Assembly: GCA_963789225.1 (NCBI GenBank)
Contig: CAWBKD010000015.1
Coordinates: forward strand, 62,001-126,000
From: Palsa-504 sp963789225
GTDB lineage: Bacteria; Actinomycetota; Actinomycetes; Streptosporangiales; Streptosporangiaceae
DNA: 64,000 nucleotides
Direction of reading: 5' to 3'
Part shown: piece after piece, positions 43,675 to 51,133 of the stretch
Numbering within the stretch: position 1 is the first letter of the stretch
How the letters are laid out: each line of letters opens with the position of its first letter
Program-made: the position numbers and the translations under genes
The notes under the pieces: generated by a model
Told to the model about the DNA's origin: nothing
The model's database searches: none
What the model saw: the letters and a program-made list of their open reading frames with translations, nothing else

Positions 43675-44163
43675 ATGACAGCACCAGCCAAGCCCAACCC
43701 GATCCCTGATTCGTATCGCCGCATCACACCCTGCCTGATCATCCAGGGCGCCGCGAAGGCGCTTGAGTTCTACGCGGCCGTGTTCGGCGCGACCGAGCGC
43801 ATGCGCACGCCCGGGCCGGGCGGGACCATCGTCCACGCCGAGATCGAGATCGGGGATTCCGTGGTGATCATCGCCGACGAGAACCCCTACGAGGGCACTA
43901 AGGCACCGCCGACCGGCGGCCTGTCCGGCTCTCCCGTGTTCCTGTTCATCTACGTCGAGGACGTCGATGCGGTCATCGCTCGCGCCGCGGAACTCGGAGC
44001 GACCGTGCAGCGGCCGGTGCAGGACCAGTTCTACGGTGACCGGGACGGATACATCATCGACCCGTTCGGGCACGGGTGGACCATCGCGTCGCACGTGGAG
44101 GACGTGACGCCGGACGAGCTGGCGCGGCGGATGGCCGAGCTGTTCGGCGGAGGCGCCGGGTGA
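43675..44163 (+). CDS. VOC/glyoxalase-like (PhnB-type) protein
   Basis: The protein has 162 residues from ATG 43675, with GAGGAGG 5-6 bases before it. It is a vicinal-oxygen-chelate fold protein of the PhnB/COG2764 type: YRRITPCLIIQGAAKALEFY, then AEIEIGDSVVIIADE, then VEDVDAVIARAAELGATV and GYIIDPFGHGWTIA. The metal-independent members are often found beside YCII/DGPF proteins and ECF42 sigma factors, as here. Its stop overlaps the next start by GTGA. Confidence 0.9.
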   Translation: MTAPAKPNPIPDSYRRITPCLIIQGAAKALEFYAAVFGATERMRTPGPGGTIVHAEIEIGDSVVIIADENPYEGTKAPPTGGLSGSPVFLFIYVEDVDAVIARAAELGATVQRPVQDQFYGDRDGYIIDPFGHGWTIASHVEDVTPDELARRMAELFGGGAG

Positions 44164-44501
44164 AGTACGTGCTGCTGTTCGTCGAGACGGAGGAGTTCGC
44201 CCGCGACCTGGAGGCGATGGGGCCGGCCGAACGCGACCGCGCGTACCAGCGGGTCATGGAGTGGATGGGCACCCACGCCGACAAGATCCGGGGCGGGAAC
44301 AAGCTGCAGGCGCCGCAGACGGCGACCACCGTGCGGCTCGACCGCGGCGATCCGGTCATCACCGATGGGCCGTTCGTGGAGGGCAAGGAAGTGGTGAGCG
44401 GGTACACGGAGATCGACGTCGCCGACCTGGACGAGGCGCTGCGCATGGTCAGGACCTGGCCAGGCTGCCCGATCGTGGAGATCCGCCCGCTGGAGTCCTG
44501 A
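44160..44501 (+). CDS. YCII/DGPF-domain protein of an ECF42 operon
   Basis: The 113-residue protein starts with GTG 44160 (GTGA overlap). It contains the name-giving DGPF motif in VITDGPFVEGKEVVSGY, preceded by KYVLLFVETEEFARDLEAM and followed by ADLDEALRMVRTWPG. DGPF (YCII-related) proteins are the conserved neighbours and targets of ECF42 sigma factors. The next gene, two reading positions on (TGA then GTG), is an ECF42-type sigma factor. Confidence 0.92.
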   Translation: MKYVLLFVETEEFARDLEAMGPAERDRAYQRVMEWMGTHADKIRGGNKLQAPQTATTVRLDRGDPVITDGPFVEGKEVVSGYTEIDVADLDEALRMVRTWPGCPIVEIRPLES

Positions 44502-45092
44502 GTGACCGAAGCCTCGCACGACCAGCTGGCCAGCGTGGTCCGGCAGCACGCGGGTCAGCTGGCCGCCGCGCTAATGCGTGTGACGGGGGACTTCGCGACC
44601 GCCGAGGACCTGGTCCAGGACGCGGTGCTCGCCGCGCTCCAGCACTGGCCCGCGGAGGGGATACCGGACCGGCCCGATGCGTGGCTGTTCACCGTGGCCA
44701 GGCGCCGGGCCCTGGACGGGTTCCGGCGGGCGGACAATTACCGCGCCAAGCTGGCGCAGCTGCAGTGGCCGGTCCAGCCCGCCGACGACGAGCGGCTGCG
44801 GCTGATCTTCACCTGCTGCCACCCGGCGCTGTCCCGGCAGGCTCAGATCGCGCTCACCCTACGGGTCGTGTGCGGCCTGACCACCGCGCAGATCGCGCGG
44901 GCGTTCCTGGTGCACGAGACCGCCATCGCCCAGCGGATCACGCGGGCCAAGGCTCACGTCGCAGATCGCCGGGCCCTCAAACTGACCGCCAACCCGGCCG
45001 AGCAAGCCGTGCTCCTGCAGCGCCTCGCCGGATCTAGTGGGGCCCGGACCGGACCGGACCGGGGCTCAGGTCAGCTCGCGGGCGGGCGGTGA
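44502..45092 (+). CDS. ECF42-type sigma factor lacking its C-terminal extension (in-frame internal deletion)
   Basis: The 196-residue protein starts with GTG 44502, directly after the DGPF gene. Region 2 (TGDFATAEDLVQDAVLAALQ) and region 4 (LRLIFTCCHPALSRQAQIAL, then CGLTTAQIARAFLVHETAIA) are intact and diagnostic of the ECF42/DUF6596 group. Full-length members are about 400 residues with a long C-terminal TPR-like extension needed for activity. Here RITRAKAHVA is followed at once by RRALKLTANPAEQAVLLQRL, which matches the very end of full-length proteins. About 200 residues are missing with frame kept. The last 18 residues are new sequence. It could be inactive or constitutively altered. Confidence 0.8.
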   Translation: MTEASHDQLASVVRQHAGQLAAALMRVTGDFATAEDLVQDAVLAALQHWPAEGIPDRPDAWLFTVARRRALDGFRRADNYRAKLAQLQWPVQPADDERLRLIFTCCHPALSRQAQIALTLRVVCGLTTAQIARAFLVHETAIAQRITRAKAHVADRRALKLTANPAEQAVLLQRLAGSSGARTGPDRGSGQLAGGR

Positions 45093-45139
45093 TCACGAAG
45101 GATCTGGTACTCGCTCCGGTACCAGATCCTTCGTGATCA
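45090..45139. terminator. 21-bp perfect inverted repeat between convergent genes; its outer bases are the two stop codons
   Basis: The left arm is 45090-45110 (TGATCACGAAGG...GGTAC) and the right arm 45119-45139, an exact reverse complement, with an 8-base loop TCGCTCCG. The first three bases are the stop codon TGA of the sigma-factor gene and the last three are the complementary TCA of the convergent hydrolase gene. It should act as a strong bidirectional terminator. No T tract is present. Confidence 0.85.
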
Positions 45140-45925
45140 TGGATGGGTCTCCAGCCAGCGCCGCACCGAATGGCCCCAGGCCTCGGGAGCTTCCCAGAAC
45201 GTCATATGACCGGCGTCGAGGAGCTGTAGCTGGGCGTCCGGCAGGGCATCGGCCAGCTCTTCCGATAGCTCCTTCCTGGTCAGGATGTCATGGCGGCCCG
45301 CGAGCACGAGCGCGGGCTGGGTTAGGTCGTCGAGCCTGGCCAGCGCGTCGTGAGCCCAGCAGGCCGCCGCGGCGGCCTTGAACCCGCCCAGATCGGGTGC
45401 CGAGGAGGCGCGGAACTCGACTACCGTCTCCGGATGGTCCGCGAGGTAGGCGGCCGAGAAGCAGAACAGGAGCAGGCTGTCCAAGAGCCGGTCAACGCTG
45501 GCCTCGTCTGCGAGGGACGTCCAGTGCTCGAACAGGACACGCAGGAACGCATCCGTCCGGCCCCAGGTGTTGGACAGGACGAGGCCGGAGACGTCATGGG
45601 GATACCTGAGCGCCCATTCCTGGCAGATGGCGCCGCCCATCGACGACCCGATGGCGACGCACGGCGGTAGTTGCAGCGCCTGGTGCAGCGCATGAACGTC
45701 GGCCGCCAGGTTGGCCACGCTATACGGCGCCGCCGTGATCGGGCTGAGGCCGATGCCGCGGTTGTCGAAGGTGACGCACCGGTACTCCCGGGCCAGGTAG
45801 GGCAGGACCGACTCCCACGAAGCGTGGTCGTCCCCCAGCCCGGCCACGAAAACGACCGGCCGTCCTTCTTGAGGCCCGGTCTCGTGCACGGCAAAGCGCC
45901 CCTGCGCGGTACTGACGAACTCCAC
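45137..45925 (-). CDS. Alpha/beta hydrolase
   Basis: The 262-residue protein starts at ATG 45925. It is an intact alpha/beta hydrolase: oxyanion region VVFVAGLGDDHASWESVLPY, nucleophile elbow AIGSSMGGAICQEWA, acid in VLAGRHDILTRKEL and catalytic His in LDAGHMTFWEAPEAW. The length is typical. The substrate is unknown (bromoperoxidase/lactonase-like group). Its stop codon forms the end of the hairpin at 45090-45139. Confidence 0.9.
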   Translation of the reverse strand: MEFVSTAQGRFAVHETGPQEGRPVVFVAGLGDDHASWESVLPYLAREYRCVTFDNRGIGLSPITAAPYSVANLAADVHALHQALQLPPCVAIGSSMGGAICQEWALRYPHDVSGLVLSNTWGRTDAFLRVLFEHWTSLADEASVDRLLDSLLLFCFSAAYLADHPETVVEFRASSAPDLGGFKAAAAACWAHDALARLDDLTQPALVLAGRHDILTRKELSEELADALPDAQLQLLDAGHMTFWEAPEAWGHSVRRWLETHP

Positions 45926-45939
45926 GCGGTCTCACCCCT

Positions 45940-46535
45940 TCACGTCGTGGCGGTCACGGCCTTGATAATGGCGTACACGTCGTGCCAGGCGAGGGAGGTG
46001 AACCCGGCCGCGCGGAGCGGCGTGCTGGCTCGCGTCCGGGTTCGCTCCTTCGGTCGGCGGGCGCCGACCAGCGTGGGGATGAGCCGGGGCGAGAACACGT
46101 CGACGAGGACGAGGCGGCCGCCGGGCGTGAGCAACCTGGCGCACTCGCGCAGGCCGACCTGCTGGTCTGACCAGTGGTCGAACGAGGTCGTGGTCACGGC
46201 GAGGTCAAAGGAGCCGTCGGGGAAGGGCAGCGGTTCGGCGGTGCCTACGGAGAACCGCAGCCGCGGGTCGTCGACCGATTTGGCGGCGGTCTCGATCATC
46301 GACGGCGCGGGGTCGATCCCCGCCAGCTCTTCGGCCTGGGCCACCGCGCGGCCAGCAGCCGGAGCAGGTACCCCGTGCCGCAGCCGACGTCGAGGACTCG
46401 CGCGGGGGCGGGGCTAACCGAGCGGGCGAGCGCCGCCGTCTGTTCGGCGACCTGGTGGTGCAGACGGCCGAGCCAACCCTCGTCGTAACGGGCGGCTCTG
46501 CGCTCGAAGGCGGCGACGTCGCGACGCGGTGGCAC
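45940..46535 (-). pseudogene. Class I SAM methyltransferase gene with a one-base frameshift
   Basis: The first frame from 46535 gives FERRAARYDEGWLGRLHHQV and RVLDVGCGTGYLLRLLAARWP (motif I DVGCGTGYLL). At about 46345 the frame must change to continue with AEELAGIDPAPSMIETAAK, AEPLPFPDGSFDLAVTTTSF and CARLLTPGGRLVLVD, ending at 45940. One C missing from a CCC/CCCC run (TGG CCC -AG GCC) explains the break. The two parts together are a normal ~198-residue methyltransferase. Either real decay or a homopolymer error. Confidence 0.75.
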
Positions 46536-46583
46536 AGGAGCAGTCTGGCAGGCGGCCGCGCACAGGGCGCGGCCACGGTGGGC

Positions 46584-47807
46584 TCACGCCGTCGCTTGGA
46601 GGACCGGGTCGTAGTAGTGCGCGTACTGCCAGAGCCCACGGGACACTAGCGCGTCGTTGGGTAGCGGGCCGAACCGGCCGGGCGACAGCGCCGTCATGTC
46701 CCGTGGCGGGGCGCCGGTGGTGATCCAGCTGGCCAGGGCTTCGCCGAGCGCGAGGGAGGAAGAGAACCCGGAGCCGTTGCACCCGCTGGCGACCCATAGA
46801 CCGGGCAGGTCCGGCACGGGTCCCGCGACGAATCGGCCGTCCGGGCTCATCGTGAACAGCCCGCCGCGATGTTCCGCGACGGGGGTGGTGACCGCGATCG
46901 GGACCTCAGCGGCAACCTGGTCCGCCAGGTGGCGGAGCACACCGAGGTCCAGCGGCAGGTCATCGGTGGAGAACGGAGCGGGCTGGTCCCGCGGGTCGAG
47001 CGGCAGCGGCTCGGGCTCGAAGCCGCCGACCATGAGCCCGCCGCGCGCGGGGCGCAGGTAGACGGCGGCATCGACCACCCTGGCGATCGGGTCGCCCGGG
47101 TCGACCTGGGCCGTGGGCGCGGTGATCAGCAACTGGTGCCGGACCGGGGCGACCGGTACCGACGCCCCAGCCAGTTCCGCCACCTGGCGGACCCAGCCGC
47201 CCGCCGCGTCCACGACCACCGGCGCCGCGATCGATCGGCGCTCCGTCTCGACCCCGGTCACACGGCCGACCGTGACCGAGATCCCGGTGACCGGCTCGTG
47301 TTCGGCCACCTCGGCCCCGAGCCGCTGGCAGGCGGCCGTGCAGGCCCGGATGAAGCTGACCGGTTCATCGATGTAGACGTCCTCGGGGCACCACAGGGCG
47401 AAGTCGTCGTCACCCGCTGGCTGGTAATAGCCGAGGCGTTCGGCGAGCTGGGCCTGGGTGGCTTCGCGGACGTCGACACCCCAGCTCCGCGACTGGGCGA
47501 GCTCATGATCCAGGTACCGGCGATGCTGGGGGGTCCGAGCGATCAGGAAGCTCCCGGAGGAGGCCACCGCCAGTGGCGTGCCCGCCCATTCGGCGAAGGT
47601 GGTCGCCTTGGCGATGCTGCGCTGGGCGAGCCGGGTGCGCAGTTCGTCCGCCTGGACCGATTTGAACAGGCCTGCCGCCCGGCCGGAGGCCTGCGACCCC
47701 GCAGTATGGCGTTCGACTACCGTCACCGACCGGCCGGACAGCGCACAATGCAGGGCCGTGCTCAATCCCAGCGCGCCGGCCCCGATGACCACGACATCGG
47801 CGTCCAT
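46584..47807 (-). CDS. FAD-dependent oxidoreductase (DAO/sarcosine oxidase-like)
   Basis: The protein has 407 residues from ATG 47807; the open frame upstream to 48005 is a shadow. The N-terminal Rossmann motif VVVIGAGALGLSTALHCALS binds FAD, followed by VVERHTAGSQASGRAAGLF, the central AAPVVVDAAGGWVRQVAEL, and the C-terminal PDLPGLWVASGCNGSGFSSS that closes on the flavin. These are DadA/SoxB-like oxidases or dehydrogenases of amino acids or N-methylated amines. The substrate is not evident. Confidence 0.9.
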   Translation of the reverse strand: MDADVVVIGAGALGLSTALHCALSGRSVTVVERHTAGSQASGRAAGLFKSVQADELRTRLAQRSIAKATTFAEWAGTPLAVASSGSFLIARTPQHRRYLDHELAQSRSWGVDVREATQAQLAERLGYYQPAGDDDFALWCPEDVYIDEPVSFIRACTAACQRLGAEVAEHEPVTGISVTVGRVTGVETERRSIAAPVVVDAAGGWVRQVAELAGASVPVAPVRHQLLITAPTAQVDPGDPIARVVDAAVYLRPARGGLMVGGFEPEPLPLDPRDQPAPFSTDDLPLDLGVLRHLADQVAAEVPIAVTTPVAEHRGGLFTMSPDGRFVAGPVPDLPGLWVASGCNGSGFSSSLALGEALASWITTGAPPRDMTALSPGRFGPLPNDALVSRGLWQYAHYYDPVLQATA

Positions 47808-47836
47808 CAGACCATTGTGCCGCCCGGCCCGCCGGT

Positions 47837-47907
47837 GATCACGACCTGCTGGCCGTCGCGGCGCACGCCGTGCCATGGTGATTGACGTGCTGTATCCGGT
47901 CGTGATC
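47837..47907. repeat. Spaced inverted repeat GATCACGACC ... GGTCGTGATC
   Basis: GATCACGACC (47837-47846) and GGTCGTGATC (47898-47907) are perfect reverse complements, 51 bases apart, in the space between the flavoprotein gene and the divergent gene at 47995. The arms share TGATCACGA with the hairpin at 45090. It may be a degraded or spaced relative of that element or an operator. Confidence 0.4.
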
Positions 47908-47994
47908 GACAGGAGACGGAGCTGAGGACGCTCACCGTCGCTCTCCTTAGAGCCGGGTTGCGATGAATTCGGGGATGGTGGAACGCTGCCGGTG

Positions 47995-48567
47995 ATGGAG
48001 ATCACGCTGGTGAGGGCGGCCGGGCCTGGTGACAGGGACCGGGCCTACCTAGCAGTGGACGGGGTCACCCGGCGCGGGCCGGTGCACGTTGTTCACGACC
48101 TTCCGCACCTCGTCGTCGAGTCCCTGTTCGGTATCGATGACGGGCTGTGGGGCGAACTGGCGGCCGGGTCGCACGCGGCGGCCGGCCGAGCCGCTGCGGC
48201 TCGCGACGCTAAGCACAACAAGCAGGGGCGGATCGTCTCCGGGGCCGCGGACGGTGCCCCGACCGAGCAGTGGCTCACCTCCGGGCACCGGCTGGCCAAG
48301 ACGATCACGAACTGCGTGGTCAACCGCTGGGGTGATGGCCCGGATACGCCGGGCGGAGTGCGGGAGCGGGCGGCCCGGCAAGACAGCCGGGCGCTGCATG
48401 ATCTGCTGGCCCGGGTGGACGACGAGACGATCGCCGTGGCCATCCAGGGCGTCCGCGACCTGGAGCGACGCTGGATAGCGGTGCCGCCGGGCGAGAAGCT
48501 CAGCCTGTCCTGGCCGCTGGGACGCGACTTCTTCGCCCGAGCGGGGTGTGACAGGGTGTGGCCATGA
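47995..48567 (+). CDS. Conserved protein of unknown function (full-length paralogue of the remnant at 36853)
   Basis: The 190-residue protein starts at ATG 47995 (GTG 47992 directly precedes it). Features: MEITLVRAAG, HDLPHLVVESLFGIDDGLWG, a Lys/Arg-rich ARDAKHNKQGRIVSG, TSGHRLAKTITNCVVNRWG and the C-terminal EKLSLSWPLGRDFFARAG. No signal peptide or membrane segment. I do not recognise a family with a known role. The region just before the ATG (GTGGAACGCTGCCGGTG) matches the sequence before the remnant at 36853. Its stop overlaps the next small gene by ATGA. Confidence 0.65.
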   Translation: MEITLVRAAGPGDRDRAYLAVDGVTRRGPVHVVHDLPHLVVESLFGIDDGLWGELAAGSHAAAGRAAAARDAKHNKQGRIVSGAADGAPTEQWLTSGHRLAKTITNCVVNRWGDGPDTPGGVRERAARQDSRALHDLLARVDDETIAVAIQGVRDLERRWIAVPPGEKLSLSWPLGRDFFARAGCDRVWP

Positions 48568-48668
48568 CTGACGACAACGCACGCGAGGCTGTGCCGGAAC
48601 GGTGGGCGGCGGACATGGGGTCGGCCCGCGGCGCACTGGCGTCGCGGGCCGATCTTACGGCTGCCTAG
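48564..48668 (+). CDS. 34-residue ORF overlapping the end of the previous gene
   Basis: ATG 48564 (ATGA overlap) leads to a 34-residue frame beginning MTDDNAREAVPERWAADMG and ending ADLTAA before TAG. It overlaps the convergent HNH gene by 4 bases. The coupling suggests it may be a real but shortened gene, perhaps another remnant; the function is unknown. Confidence 0.35.
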   Translation: MTDDNAREAVPERWAADMGSARGALASRADLTAA

Positions 48669-50758
48669 ATGGGATAGCGGGTGGGGCCGGTTTCGTATTG
48701 CCGACCCGAGGGGGTCGTCCACCGGAGGATGGCCGGGGTGATCTGTTCCACCTTCCACCTCGGATCTTGCTTGATCCGGTGCTCGGTCCGGCACTTCGGG
48801 GAACCGTTACACATACACGTCCGGCCACCCGCCTCGTACGGGATATTGTGCTCGAAATCTGCGCGGCGCGAGGGTCTCCGGCACGTCGGCCCGGTACACG
48901 TGGCGTGCCGGATCTCGGTAAGGTGGCGGAGCATCGAGCCTGGATCGTGGCCGGACGCCTCGAACCTATGGTCACAGGTATCGACGGCGATCGGATGCAG
49001 GGTGACGATCAGGTCTCGGGTTCCGGGGGGTCCGGTGGCCAGGCGCCACGTACCGTAACCGCCTGGCGGTCCGGGCTGCCCCACGGCGGTGAACGCGAAT
49101 TCTGGCGGGTCAGGGCCGTGCGGTGCGCTGTGTTTCTGGCGTGCCGTCTGGGACGATCTGGGTCCGGGACGGGCGCAGCCATGGCCTATCGCGTGTCCCT
49201 GATCGTCGGTGACGGTTACGCACCATGTGGTGCGGGGATTCCTGGCGGCCGAGGCGGCCAAGTCGCGGGCCAGGGCCGGGTCGATCGGGCCGACCGAGCC
49301 GAGCTCCCCGGGCCGGTCAGCAAGGCCCAGCAAGGTAACGAGCGGAATCGTCAGGTTGGCCTTACCCGCGAACCCCGGCGGGATCACTCCGGCCAGCGGC
49401 CCGCCGAATGGCGGGCCCGACTGTGCCGGTCCAGCTGGACCCGGGCCGTTCTGACCTGACCCACCAGGACCTGATCCGCCTGGACCTGGGTCGTCCGGAC
49501 TCGGACCGTCCGGACGCGGACCGTCCCGATCATCCGGGGCGGCGTCGTGCCCGACTGGAGGCCGGGAGTCCAAGCCCAGGAGCAAGTCGATGTACGCTCG
49601 CGCCCGCAGTTGGTCCATCGTCCCGTCCAGGCCGGCCTTACGCAGTTGCTCGGCCCACCAGGTGACTCGCTGGTCGGCGGCCAAGACCTCGGCGGGAGGC
49701 AGTTCCCGCCCGGCCAGCGCGGCGTTGCCCGAGCCTTCGGCCCAGCGCTCCACCCGGGCGTCCTCCGCCGCCTGCTCCCGGCGCTTCTTCGCCTTATCCG
49801 GGGCAACCTCCATCACAGCTCGGTTGATCGCGGCGCGCAGCGCGCCCGGAGTCAGCCGCCCCGCCCGGTCCAGCACCATGGCTTCGGCCGCTTGGGCCTC
49901 GGCGGGGTCCAGGGCCGCCGTGGCGCTGACGATGATGCTGGCCTTGTAGTCGTCGATGACCCCGTTGCGCAGCGCCGCCCTGGTGCCGGGCAGAGCCTCT
50001 AGCGCAGCTGCCATCCCGATGGCGCCCTCGGCGTGATACCGGGACCACGCCAAGGCGTGGGACAGCTCGGTCGACAGGAACTCATCCCAGACCCGCGGCA
50101 GCTGCCCTGGACCTTCCAGCGGCCAGCCCGGCTTGGCGCGCCGACGCATGAGCTCGGCAATAGCCGCATACGTGCGGGCGGCGACGTGTGCGCCGACTCG
50201 CTGCCAGGCACATATCAGTCCCACTAGCTCGTCGTCGCTGACGTCGGTGTACCTGTCGTCCCCGGCCGCAGCGTCGGCGAAGGCGGCCAGGGGTGCGCAA
50301 CCAGGCGCCACGTCCAGCGCCTGCCCGGTGGCGAAGGAACCCGCCGGGCCGACGTACTCGCCGGGGAACGACTGCGACGAGCCGGGCTGGCCCGGCCCGC
50401 GGCGGCCCAGGCTGCCGGCCAGCGCCCCGGTGGCACCCGCCCGGGCGGCGCGCGCGGCCACATCTGCCTCTTCTTCGGCGATCTCGGCGCACTCGGCGGC
50501 GATCACATCCATGTCGATCTCGCCGGGCAGCGGTGGATCGTCCGGGTCCGGATACAGCTCCGGATCGGGCGGCTCGCCCTCAGACTCCAGTCTGTCCAGC
50601 CAGGCCTGAATGTCCTCCTCGGTAGGTTCCGGCTGGGATGGCAGCCGACGCCAGCCTGCTTTCGGGTCGGGCCAGCAAGCCTCCGGCCGCGGGTCGGCCG
50701 GGCCGCCAGGCGGGTCCTCGTCTCGCCCGCGATCCCGGGGAACCGGTCCTACTACCAC
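48665..50758 (-). CDS. HNH endonuclease, DUF222/13E12 family
   Basis: The protein has 697 residues from GTG 50758. An acidic N-terminal region (EPTEEDIQAWLDRLESEGEP) is followed by the helical DUF222 domain (DDELVGLICAWQRVGAHVAA through AAINRAVMEVAPDKAKKRRE), a Gly/Pro/Asp low-complexity linker, and a C-terminal HNH domain: CTGPTCRRPSRRADFEHNIP, then GGRTCMCN, then CRTEHRIKQ. The Cys pairs should bind structural zinc and the central EH and H form the nuclease site. The family is multicopy in actinobacteria and includes the mycobacterial 13E12 repeat proteins. A related gene is cut by the left edge of the window. Confidence 0.88.
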   Translation of the reverse strand: MVVGPVPRDRGRDEDPPGGPADPRPEACWPDPKAGWRRLPSQPEPTEEDIQAWLDRLESEGEPPDPELYPDPDDPPLPGEIDMDVIAAECAEIAEEEADVAARAARAGATGALAGSLGRRGPGQPGSSQSFPGEYVGPAGSFATGQALDVAPGCAPLAAFADAAAGDDRYTDVSDDELVGLICAWQRVGAHVAARTYAAIAELMRRRAKPGWPLEGPGQLPRVWDEFLSTELSHALAWSRYHAEGAIGMAAALEALPGTRAALRNGVIDDYKASIIVSATAALDPAEAQAAEAMVLDRAGRLTPGALRAAINRAVMEVAPDKAKKRREQAAEDARVERWAEGSGNAALAGRELPPAEVLAADQRVTWWAEQLRKAGLDGTMDQLRARAYIDLLLGLDSRPPVGHDAAPDDRDGPRPDGPSPDDPGPGGSGPGGSGQNGPGPAGPAQSGPPFGGPLAGVIPPGFAGKANLTIPLVTLLGLADRPGELGSVGPIDPALARDLAASAARNPRTTWCVTVTDDQGHAIGHGCARPGPRSSQTARQKHSAPHGPDPPEFAFTAVGQPGPPGGYGTWRLATGPPGTRDLIVTLHPIAVDTCDHRFEASGHDPGSMLRHLTEIRHATCTGPTCRRPSRRADFEHNIPYEAGGRTCMCNGSPKCRTEHRIKQDPRWKVEQITPAILRWTTPSGRQYETGPTRYPI

Positions 50759-51133
50759 ACACCACCGCCCTTCGGCTTAATGATCTTTATCCAGGATTAC
50801 GGCCTCTATGAAATAGAGTAGCGAACCATGCTGACATTTCATGCTTGATACGGCGCGTTTCGAACAAAAACTAAAGTTACTTAAGTTAGCTGCGCCTCGC
50901 CATATTGCTCGCGCGACGGACGGGGATATTTGAGCGGTGGGCGCTTGCGTGCGCAGCTTGGCAGGTGTGGCTCCGGGCGTTTGCGGCGCTGGGTAGCCGC
51001 GGTTCCTCCGCTTTGCGGACGCCGCTAGGCAGCCGCGGTTCCTCCGCTTTGCGGACGCCGCTAGGCAGCCGCGGATCCTCCGCTTTGCGGACGCCGCTAG
51101 GCAGCTGCGGCTCCCGGCGCTTATGGTGGCCCG
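50759..51133. other. AT-richer intergenic region between the HNH gene and the LuxR regulator
   Basis: About 375 bases. The part near 50780-50890 is markedly less GC-rich than the rest of the window (for example CAAAAACTAAAGTTACTTAA) and should contain the HNH promoter. The right part holds three 36-bp tandem repeats (50992-51099). No gene is supported, although 36-bp periodicity leaves several frames open. Confidence 0.5.
50992..51099. repeat. Three 36-bp tandem repeats, each with a small hairpin, upstream of the LuxR regulator
   Basis: Units at 50992-51027, 51028-51063 and 51064-51099 differ at only one or two positions; a degenerate fourth start follows at 51100. Each contains TCCGCTTTGCGGA, a 5-bp stem with a TTT loop. 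The array ends about 35 bases before the regulator's first possible start codon. Confidence 0.9.

Noticed and set aside
48665..50758. Group II intron or homing endonuclease for the HNH gene
   Set aside because: The DUF222 plus C-terminal HNH layout matches 13E12-type proteins; no intron RNA domains or reverse transcriptase are present.
50992..51099. CRISPR array
   Set aside because: The 36-bp units are directly adjacent with no unique spacers, and no cas genes are nearby.
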